Shown here piece by piece: positions 44,801 through 52,400 of a stretch of 52,613 nt of DNA. A program made the position numbers and the translations under genes. Under the pieces are notes generated by a model. That model ran no database searches and was not told where the DNA came from. It saw only the letters and a program-made list of their open reading frames with translations. Origin of the DNA: Pseudomonadota bacterium (lineage in GTDB: Bacteria; Chloroflexota; UBA6077; JAJPHF01); the NCBI GenBank assembly GCA_021325365.1, contig JAJPHF010000045.1, forward strand, positions 1-52,613, given 5' to 3'. How positions within the stretch are numbered: position 1 is the stretch's first letter; each line of letters begins with the position of its first letter.

Positions 44801-45790
44801 TTAAATTGATACGAATCTGAGCTGCGTGGCGGGCGTCCGGAACATCTCGCCGACAGACGTGCCCGCGTGAATGCGGCTGATCGCCTCCCCCAGCAGCGGC
44901 GCCACCGACACCACTTCCACCTTATCAAGCCACTTCGGCGGATCCAAGCGTATCGTATCCGTCGTCAGCAACCGCGTGAGCCGCGCGTTGCGTAGGCGCT
45001 CCACGGCCGGGCCCGACAGCACGGCGTGCGTGCAACAGCCCAGCACTTCCCGCGCGCCCTGCCGCTCCAGCACCTCGATGGCGCCCATTAGCGAGCTAGC
45101 CCGGTCCACCTCGTCATCCACCACCAGCGCCGTTTTCCCCTCGACGTCGCCGATGACCGTCAGCGACTCGCTGGTGCCATCGTTGCCCGTGCGCCGTTTC
45201 TCGATGATCGCAAGTGGCGCGTCCAGCAGCTCGGCGAAGTTCCGTGCCCGCTTGGCGAAACCGATGTCCGACGACACCACCACGAGGTCCGGCAGCTCCA
45301 GCCGCCGCAGCTGATCGCACAGCAGCCCCACCGCCGTCAGCTCGTCCACCGGAATGTTGAAAAACCCCTGCACCTGCCCCGCGTGCAAGTCCATCGTCAG
45401 AACCCGGTGCGCCCCAGCCGCCTGGATCATGTCGGCCAACAGACGCGCCGTGATCGGCACGCGGGGCTGGTCCTTCTTGTCGGTCCGGCCGTATGCAAAG
45501 TACGGGATGACCGCGGTGATCCGCCCCGCCGATGCCCGACGCAGCGCGTCGAGCATGATTAGCAGCTCCAGGATGCTCTTGCTAACGGGACTACACGTCG
45601 GCTGGATGACGAAGACGTCTTTTTCGCGTACGCTCTCATTGATCTTGACGAAAATGTTCTCGTTGCTGAACTCGAACACCTCGGCCTGCCCGGGCTCGAC
45701 TTCGAGATAGTGGCAGACTGCCTTGGCGAGAGCGGGGTGCGCGTTGCCGGTGAAGATGCTCAAATCACCGTACAAGGCAAGCTCCGTCAC
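44801..45790 (-). CDS. prs: Ribose-phosphate pyrophosphokinase with altered PRPP loop
   Basis: A 329-aa enzyme making PRPP from ribose 5-phosphate and ATP. The ATP-binding SNENIFVKI and INESVREKDVFVIQP, VIPYFAYGRTDKKDQPR and the catalytic His in TMDLHAGQVQGFF are kept. The PRPP-binding loop, normally DD-x-x-(D/A)-T-(A/G)-G-(T/S), reads VDDEVDRASSLMGA, losing the Thr and Gly. This is odd for an essential enzyme; it may be a divergent lineage form or a paralogue with changed kinetics. The start must be GTG 45790 or later, because an in-frame stop lies two codons upstream. Confidence 0.88.
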   Translation of the reverse strand: MTELALYGDLSIFTGNAHPALAKAVCHYLEVEPGQAEVFEFSNENIFVKINESVREKDVFVIQPTCSPVSKSILELLIMLDALRRASAGRITAVIPYFAYGRTDKKDQPRVPITARLLADMIQAAGAHRVLTMDLHAGQVQGFFNIPVDELTAVGLLCDQLRRLELPDLVVVSSDIGFAKRARNFAELLDAPLAIIEKRRTGNDGTSESLTVIGDVEGKTALVVDDEVDRASSLMGAIEVLERQGAREVLGCCTHAVLSGPAVERLRNARLTRLLTTDTIRLDPPKWLDKVEVVSVAPLLGEAISRIHAGTSVGEMFRTPATQLRFVSI

Positions 45791-45795
45791 CTCCA
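45788..45795 (-). promoter_or_regulatory. prs: Unusual ribosome site fused to the prs start codon
   Basis: On the - strand the text is TGGAGGTG, where the GTG start is the end of the Shine-Dalgarno-like GGAGGTG. Spacing is therefore effectively zero. Either GTG is used with poor spacing or translation starts slightly downstream, as at the in-frame TTG of codon 6. Confidence 0.5.
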
Positions 45796-45822
45796 GCTAG
45801 ATCCGCATACCCCTGTAACAAG

Positions 45823-45865
45823 TTGGGTGCTGAAGGGCGCCGTCGGCGCACCATTCAACACCCAA
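45823..45865 (-). promoter_or_regulatory. Long two-part hairpin in the prs leader
   Basis: Outer arms 45823-45834 and 45854-45865 pair at 11 of 12 positions. Inner arms GCGCC (45837-45841) and GGCGC (45845-45849) pair around GTC. The structure lies 33 bases before the prs start and 160 bases after the mobA stop, so it may be a leader element of prs or the terminator of mobA. CTTGTTAC follows on the transcribed strand. Confidence 0.55.
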
Positions 45866-45956
45866 GCATCTCTCCTGGCTGTACTGGGCCGCCCGCCCCG
45901 GTGGTCGCTTACTCAAGCGCCATCTGGCCTTCCCGGGGTTCGACCAACGGAACTAT

Positions 45957-45962
45957 ATCATA
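45957..45962 (-). promoter_or_regulatory. Possible -10 TATGAT for prs
   Basis: TATGAT reads on the - strand about 167 bases before the prs start, in an AT-rich patch after mobA. No good -35 is seen. If used, the leader would contain the long hairpin. Confidence 0.35.
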
Positions 45963-46010
45963 CCCATCCGGGCCCAGCAATTGTACTGCGCTCGGTATGT
46001 TACCTCCCTG

Positions 46011-46613
46011 CTAGCCCGCGAGCGCCCGCGCCCGGACCAGATCGTCCGGCCGATTGACGTTCAGGAACGACCTTAGCTCGGGGTCCCAGGCGCGCAGCGC
46101 ATCTTCCCCCACGTACCGCACTCGCACCGTGTCGAAGAATGAGTTAGCCCGCCGCCGCCCCTCTGCTAGCGCCCCCTCGATCGCCGCCACGCAGGTCACC
46201 CGGTAGACGGCGTGCAGCGGCTCGGGTTGTTCGCCGAGGACTGGCACGACCGCGTCGTGGTCGGCCGCCAGCGCCACCAGGCCGCGGCAGAGCGCCGTCG
46301 ATACGAACGGCATGTCGCAAGCCACCGCGAGCGCCAGCGGCGTGCGCACGGCGCGCAGCCCAGAGTAGAGGCCCATCAGCGGCCCGGCGCCCGGCTCGGC
46401 ATCCGGCACGATCCGCGTGCCCGGAATGCCCGCCAGGCTGCCGTCGTTGTTCACCAGCACGATGTCATCGGCGAGCGGTCGCAGCGCGTCGAGCAGCCGA
46501 TCGACCACCGGCCGGCCGCCGATCTCGACCAGCGCCTTGTTCACGCCGCCCAGCCGCGTGCCCGCGCCGCCCGCCAGCACGATCGGCGTCACCGCTTCCA
46601 TTACGAGATACAC
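46011..46613 (-). CDS. mobA: Molybdenum cofactor guanylyltransferase
   Basis: A 200-aa MobA-type enzyme adding GMP to molybdopterin. The signature is PIVLAGGAGTRLGGVNKAL (residues ~10-28), followed by PDAEPGAGPLMGLYSGL, AVACDMPFV and the C-terminal FLNVNRPDDL, all typical of MobA. The window therefore has both MobA and a MocA-like enzyme, matching the presence of a molybdenum hydroxylase. The start is GTG 46613 (GAAGGG nearby) or ATG 46601. Confidence 0.93.
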   Translation of the reverse strand: MYLVMEAVTPIVLAGGAGTRLGGVNKALVEIGGRPVVDRLLDALRPLADDIVLVNNDGSLAGIPGTRIVPDAEPGAGPLMGLYSGLRAVRTPLALAVACDMPFVSTALCRGLVALAADHDAVVPVLGEQPEPLHAVYRVTCVAAIEGALAEGRRRANSFFDTVRVRYVGEDALRAWDPELRSFLNVNRPDDLVRARALAG

Positions 46614-46630
46614 GTTCCCTTCGAACTAGC

Positions 46631-46665
46631 AGCAAGGGACCGCGGCGCTGCCGCGGTCCCTTGCT
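46631..46665. terminator. Perfect 16-bp hairpin between the Gly-rich gene and mobA
   Basis: Arms 46631-46646 and 46650-46665 are perfectly complementary with a 3-base loop. It follows the stop of the Gly-rich gene (46694, - strand) and precedes mobA. No long T-run is present on either side. Very stable, so a likely terminator. Confidence 0.7.
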
Positions 46666-46693
46666 GTGTGTGCCAGCGCGGCAGTCGGCCGCC

Positions 46694-47284
46694 CTACCGG
46701 AGCTGCACGCAGCCGAACAGGTTCTGCGCGCCGAACGTCCCGAACTGATTGAAGGTGCTGAGCCCCGGGTTGCCGAAGTTCAGGAGGTTCAGGTTAGCGC
46801 CCAGCGCGAACTGGCCAGCCGCGCCGCCGGCGAGGACGTTCGTCGGCTGGCCCGCGAAGGCGCTGCCCAGCGCCAGCGCGTCGCAGCCCCCACCCAGGAA
46901 GCCGTTCGTGTTCGCCATGCTGGCGAGCGCGATCGCGCCCAGTGGCGACGTGCCGCTCGCGTACGGATAGCCGGTGTAGAACGGATAGAGGTACGGCCAA
47001 TTGCCGAAGCCGCCGCAGGTCGGCAGCAGCGGGCTGCCAATGCCCAGCCCCACGCCATAGCCGTAGTTCGAGAACCCGTACGCGCCCTGACCACAGCCGA
47101 AGCCCGTCGCGCCGAAGCCCGTCGCCCCGATCCCGCCATACGGGCCAGTGCCCGGCACCGCGAACGGGCCGTACCAGGTGTTCGGCCCGAGACCAGGCCC
47201 GTACGACTGCGCGGCCGCGGTCGGCACGCCCGCGGCCACTAAGAGTCCGCCTGCCAGCGCCAGCACCCCGATGAGTCGCCGCAT
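46694..47284 (-). CDS. Secreted Gly/Tyr/Phe-rich low-complexity protein
   Basis: A 196-aa product with signal peptide MRRLIGVLALAGGLLVAAGVPTAAAQ (cleavage near residue 27). The mature part is rich in Gly, Tyr, Phe, Asn and Pro, with short repeats (GATGFGATGFGCGQGAYGF, GYGVGLGIG) and a helical second half (NTNGFLGGGCDALALG). Four or five cysteines could form disulfides. ATG 47284 has GGAGGAG 7 bases upstream; the 15 residues before it are basic and unconserved. No domain recognised. Composition suggests a structural, adhesive or matrix protein. Confidence 0.75.
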   Translation of the reverse strand: MRRLIGVLALAGGLLVAAGVPTAAAQSYGPGLGPNTWYGPFAVPGTGPYGGIGATGFGATGFGCGQGAYGFSNYGYGVGLGIGSPLLPTCGGFGNWPYLYPFYTGYPYASGTSPLGAIALASMANTNGFLGGGCDALALGSAFAGQPTNVLAGGAAGQFALGANLNLLNFGNPGLSTFNQFGTFGAQNLFGCVQLR

Positions 47285-47373
47285 CCGCCGTCTCCTCCCA
47301 CTGGGTGTCCCCAGTTGTCGCCCTCCCAAGTGCTCACGGCCGCCCGCACCCCCGGGGCGCCGAGCCAGGGCCG

Positions 47374-47402
47374 ATTATACTACGCGCGACCGCTCGTGTC
47401 GC
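47374..47402 (-). promoter_or_regulatory. Promoter of the Gly-rich secreted protein gene
   Basis: On the - strand GCGACA (47402-47397), a 17-base spacer and a perfect TATAAT (47379-47374), 90 bases before the start codon. The + strand of the same site reads TATACT and could serve the divergent lyase gene. Confidence 0.5.
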
Positions 47403-47578
47403 TACCCGCGGGTATCAGTTTTCTGACATAGCCTTCGGACAGAGCTCTCGCGGTCTCGCCGCGTCGTACCGGCCGCACTTTGACGGCGCCCCGGATCGCT
47501 CCCTATCATGGAACGGACTCGGAATGTGCCAATCCGGCGCTGGCCGGCGCGCGGCAACGTTATATATAGGAGGTCGTC

Positions 47579-48529
47579 ATGTCCCCGGCCAAGCTGCGCG
47601 GTGTGCTCGTCGCCGCCGTCACCCCGTTCGCCGACGATCTCTCCCTCGACGAGGCCGACCTGCGCCAGCATATCGCCGCCCTGGCAGCAGTGCGGGGAGT
47701 GACGGGTGTGGTTTGCAACGCCCACGCGGCCGAGGTCGAAACGCTCGGCCGGGACGAGCGGCGCCGCTGCCTGGCCCTAGCGCGCGAGAGCGCGCCCGGC
47801 AAAGCCCTCGTCGCCGGCATCCGCGCCTCCAGCACCGCCAACGCCGTCGCTTACGCCCGCGACGCGGTGGCCGAGGGAGCCGACGCGCTGCTTATCTGCG
47901 CGCCGTCGATCCCGGCCTGGCGCGCGGCCGACGCGCCCGAATTCGCCGTCGCCTTTCACAAAGCCATCGCCGACGCCGTCGATCTGCCGCTGATCATCTT
48001 CCAGTACCCACAGGAGAACGCGGTCAGCTATCCCCACGAGGCGCTGCTCCAGATGGTGGACGACATTCCCTCCGTCGCGGCCGTGAAGATGTGCCATGGC
48101 GGTGAGCTGCGCCGCTACGAGCAGGATCTGCGTGCGCTCCAGGCGTACCCGCGAGAAATCGCAATCCTGCCGGCACTGGCCCAATACTTCCTGCCCTACG
48201 CGGCGCTCGGCGGCGTCGACGGCGCGCTAACCGGCTTTGGCAACGTGGCCCCCGAGTGGGTCGTCGCGATGCTGGAGGCCGTCCAGGCGGGCGACTTGGC
48301 CCGCGCCCAGGCCCTGCAGGCCCGCCTCTATCCGGTAACCAGCATCGTTTGCCAGGCGCCCGGCGTCTACTTGCACGTGCGCTACAAGGAGGCTGCCTAT
48401 CTGGCTGGGCGCATTCGCGGCCGGGCCGTGCGGCCGCCGCAGCTCCCCATGCCGCTGGCCGAGCGCGCGGCCCTGGTGAGTGCGATGGCGCAGGCCCAGC
48501 TCCTCGCCCGCCAGCCGGTGTCGGCCTGA
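47579..48529 (+). CDS. DapA-superfamily (N-acetylneuraminate lyase-like) aldolase/dehydratase
   Basis: A 316-aa class I aldolase barrel. The Schiff-base lysine is K170 (VAAVKMCHGG) and the catalytic Tyr is Y143 (FQYPQENAV). The DHDPS loop GTTGE, whose two threonines bind the substrate in DapA, reads NAHAAE (47-52), so it is unlikely to be lysine-pathway DapA. Sugar-acid or hydroxyproline-type lyases are more likely. AGGAGG lies 5 bases before ATG, directly after TATATATA. No sugar genes are nearby to suggest a substrate. Confidence 0.88.
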   Translation: MSPAKLRGVLVAAVTPFADDLSLDEADLRQHIAALAAVRGVTGVVCNAHAAEVETLGRDERRRCLALARESAPGKALVAGIRASSTANAVAYARDAVAEGADALLICAPSIPAWRAADAPEFAVAFHKAIADAVDLPLIIFQYPQENAVSYPHEALLQMVDDIPSVAAVKMCHGGELRRYEQDLRALQAYPREIAILPALAQYFLPYAALGGVDGALTGFGNVAPEWVVAMLEAVQAGDLARAQALQARLYPVTSIVCQAPGVYLHVRYKEAAYLAGRIRGRAVRPPQLPMPLAERAALVSAMAQAQLLARQPVSA

Positions 48530-48540
48530 CTCCTGGCTCC

Positions 48541-49089
48541 TTAGCGGCCAGCCGCCGCGGCGGGCGGCGCCCGGCCGCGATCAGGCGCCGGGGTGTCGAG
48601 GCCGCAGTCTACCCCCCCAGCCTCGGTCGCCGTGAGCTGTTCGCCCGTGCTGAACGCCGGACCGACGTAGCTGCACAGCGCAGCGTCGAACTCCGCAGGA
48701 TCGCCGCTGGCCGCGCGAGCGGCGGCGATCCCCTGGGCGACCGCCTCCACCTCAGCCGGTGAGTGCGCGTGAGCGCCAGCCTTAAGCCACTGGAGGCCCG
48801 TGGCCACGGGGTCGCAGCCGCCTCGCCCGAGCAGCCACCCTAGCGCGGCGTGCGCGGCGTACGTCGCCGGGTCGAAGTCCTCGTGCGTGGTAATCGCGTG
48901 CGTGAGTGCTTGGATCATGTCGCGAAGGTTGGGCTGAGCCGATACCGACTGCTCGACTACGGCCCGAGAAGGGGCCCCGACATCGGCGAAATCGAGGGGC
49001 CGATAGCAGACTCGCGGCCACGCGAGCACTACCGCGGCTCCGATGACTACGAGCACGGTCCCGACAAGACGTACAGCGTGATGCGCCAT
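48541..49089 (-). CDS. Membrane-anchored hypothetical protein
   Basis: A 182-aa product with an N-terminal TM helix (VRLVGTVLVVIGAAVVLAW, residues ~6-24) and an extracytoplasmic helical part. That part contains three cysteines (GGCDPVA, ALCSYVG, VDCGLD). The C-terminus is Ala/Pro-rich. The ribosome site is weak (CAGGG). It converges with the lyase gene (12 bases between stops) and diverges from the large secreted protein. No family recognised. Confidence 0.6.
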   Translation of the reverse strand: MAHHAVRLVGTVLVVIGAAVVLAWPRVCYRPLDFADVGAPSRAVVEQSVSAQPNLRDMIQALTHAITTHEDFDPATYAAHAALGWLLGRGGCDPVATGLQWLKAGAHAHSPAEVEAVAQGIAAARAASGDPAEFDAALCSYVGPAFSTGEQLTATEAGGVDCGLDTPAPDRGRAPPAAAAGR

Positions 49090-49407
49090 TGCTTAACCCT
49101 GAGGAGCAGTCTGGTGAGGCCGGGAGACACCGGCGCTCCCCCTCAGAATACTGCCTGTCGATAGCGCCCGCCCCTCCAGCTTCACTCGTCCTTTACTTGA
49201 CAGCCTCGAAAATGATGATAGTCTGTTAACGGATTCGGACGCGGGCGCCTGGGGGGCAGGCTTTCGGCCTGTACAGGCGACGGCTGCGGCTCCCCTTCGA
49301 CACGGTTTCCCGTAACTCCAAACCAAGCGCGGCAGCCCGGGGTCCAGGCGGTACGGCGCGCGGTAGTCGCACGTCCCGTCGCTGTGTCCACCGGCGGTGA
49401 GAGGATT
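49090..49407. other. Divergent intergenic region upstream of the large secreted protein
   Basis: No gene is supported in these 318 bases. A perfect TTGACA lies at 49197-49202 inside an AT-richer patch (to about 49230); a weak -10, TAGTCT, sits 16 bases later at 49219-49224. This is the likely promoter zone of the downstream gene. Confidence 0.45.
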
Positions 49408-52400
49408 ATGTTGCGATCGCCCTGGCAGGTATTGATCTGGGTCGCCTGGCTGGCCCGTCGGCTCCCTACCCCCCCTCCCGCATCCCCGTTCACCCGCCTG
49501 TGCCCCCCGTGCAGCACCCCGGCCCGAGCCGACCACCCCGGCTCGCCCCTTGCCGAGAGTAGACGCGCGTCCAGTTCTCCGCGCCGCGGCGGGTGGAGGT
49601 CGGCCTGCCGCGGGAGCCTGCTCGGCGTCGCGCTCCTCGCCCTGCTCGGCGTGGGCCAACGGCAGCCCAGCGCGCTCAGCCTCACCGTCGCCCCGACGAC
49701 CGGCACCTACCCTGGGGCGCCGCGCGCCGTGCGGATCCTCGATGTGACCTTTCCCAGCGGCCAGCACCTGTGGTTCGACCGCGACTTGTGTCGCACGTTT
49801 GCCTGGTACGATACCGACGACGCGACCGCCCTCGCCAGCCCCATCCAGACGAACACGCGCTGGCCGGTGCCCGATATCACCGTCTACCGTGGCTACCCGA
49901 GCCCCTACAGCGACCAGCTGGGCGGCGTCTGGGCGACGGACTGGGGCAGTGCGTGGCAGCCGCACTTCCAAGGCTATACGACGACCGCGACCAGCGTCAC
50001 CTTCACCTGCGACCACGCCTCGGTCGACGGCAACGACGCCGCCCACCGTTACACGGCTCAGATCACGTACGCCGATGCCGAGCGCCCAACGGGCAACGGC
50101 TACAGTCTCCAGGCGACGATCACCCCGCCCGCGGGCGTGAGCGTGGACACCTGGACGCAGCAGACTGGCGTCGGTGCGGTCGGCGGCTCGGCGACAGGGC
50201 TGGTCGCCTGGGCCTTCGACGGCGACGGCTACGGCGTCACCGCGTTCCCCTGGGTCGGCGGGCTCGACACGCGCGACGAGCGTTCCGACGGCATCCACTT
50301 CTGGTCCATTCTCACGCACCCGCAAGGGACGTTCGTGCTGGAGCAGCCCAATCTCTACGACCCCGCCGCATTCGGGGACTGGCACCTGTTCAATAATGGC
50401 TGGGACCAGGGCTTCTGGGTCGCGAAGCCCACCACCGGCACCACCAACGGCAATGCCGTGACCACCGATCCTCTCTTGTTTCTTTGGAAGCGCGAGCCCG
50501 GCCGCGCGATCCCGCAGCGCTACCTCGACGCACGCTACGCGTTGGTCCGCGAGTGGCTCGCCACCCTGCAGCTCGGCCCGCAGCACAACCCGCGCGCCCA
50601 GGAGGGCGCGGGCGGCGGCGGCGTCACGCCCTTCGCCCAGCTCGGGACCATCGCCAACTACTTCAACGGCGCGACCGGCGCGGGCGACTGGTACCAGCGG
50701 CAGGCACAGCTCATCGCCCAGGTGCCGATGTTGCACACCACCAACGGCCAGCCGAGCGGCATCGACCAGCAGACGAACGTGCTGGCGCCAGATTACTACT
50801 TGCCGAATGCCAGCGACCTGCCGGGCCTAGATCCCGCGTACGCGGCGAGCCCCTACACGTATGGCACCCTCCAGCAGTTCCGGGACGGCATGAACCTCCT
50901 GCGGCTGCTGGGCCTAAGCGCGACCTATTGGTCGCAGTGGTACTATCGCGGCACCTACTGCCCCGGCAGCACGTACGGGACGACCCCCGAGCTGTCGCAC
51001 TTCGCGAGCACCTGGCCGTGTAGCGCCTTCTTCAAGGATCACCCCGACTGGGCCTGGACGGCGGCCGACGGGACACGCAACGTGAACTATCAGGCGCCCG
51101 GCATCTTCGACTGGATGAAGAGCTGGACGCAGCAGTACTGGCTGGGCTACGGGATGCAGGGGCGCTTTCTGGACGTGAACGCGCAGATCCCTTACGTCTA
51201 CGGCCCGGAGGCGCCGCTGTTCCTGGACTTCTACGTGTGGACCTTGCGGCAAGGCGGCTACATTGAGAGCGAGAAGCCCGAGGCGTTCCTGGGGCCTCTC
51301 TACGACAACGATGCCAACCCCTACACGCTATCCGGGCGGGAATGGGGCATGCCGTTCGCGTCCGGGGCCGTGCGCGACCGCAGCTGCCTGGGCATCCCGG
51401 GCACGTCCGGCTACACCGCCTGCCAAGCCGCGCTCGCGAGCAGTGGCCCCTACCCCGGCACGGACTACGACGTGGCCGCCGCGCGGCGCGTCCACGCGAT
51501 CGGCGGCGCGCTCGGCATGGCGGTGACGGGCGGGCCGAGCGGACGGCTGGCCCGCATGCAAACGTTCGGCCAGAGCTACATCGACGCGATCAAGGCCGAG
51601 TCACTCCATTTCGGCAACATGCAAGACCGCTTCGGCGTGCCTGACCGGGTGGAGCTGATCAACCCCGCGCCCCAGCCCATGGCGGCCGGCACCGTGACTC
51701 TCGCGACGCCGCTGGGAGCTTCCGACACCACCCTGTACGCGCTGCCGGTGTACCAGCTGCCCCAGACCGGGCAGGTGCAGATCGACGGCGAGATCATCGC
51801 GTACACCTCGAACGACTCGGACTCGGGGCTCAACATGGGGTTGTCCACCTTGAGCGGGCTGAGCCGCGGCCAGAACGGCACGACCCCCGCCGCGCACAGC
51901 GCCGGCGCCTCCATCGTCCCGCTCAACGACCCGCTCCACTGGACCTATGACGATGCCTACTGGGTCTACGGCCAGGCTCCTAATGAGGTCTGGGTGAAGT
52001 ATTCGGACGGCTCGGTGTGGCAGCAGGGCGGCACCACGCCGGCCAGCCTGCCACAGATCACTGGCGTGCAGGTGATCCCCAACGGCACCACCGCCACGGT
52101 CACCTGGACCACGAACGTCGCCGCGGCGTGCTGGGTGGACTACGACACCTACGGGGCGGCCGAGGCGTACAACGGCCAGCGCCCCGCGAGCTGGTGGCCC
52201 AACTATCTCCAGCACACGAATCTTAACGACCCGGGGGCACCGGCCGCTGCGACCAGCCACAGCCGGACGCTCACCGGTCTGACGCCGGGCGCCACTTACC
52301 ATTACCGCGTCGTCTGTCGCGGGCCAGCACCCGCCGTGACCGCGGATGCCACGTTCGTAGCTGGCGGTGCGGGGCCGACGCCAACCGTGCCGCCGGCCGC

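Noticed and set aside
45930..45955. tRNA-like T-arm (GGTTCGAC) between mobA and prs
   Set aside because: No matching acceptor stem, D-arm or anticodon stem can be folded around it on either strand.
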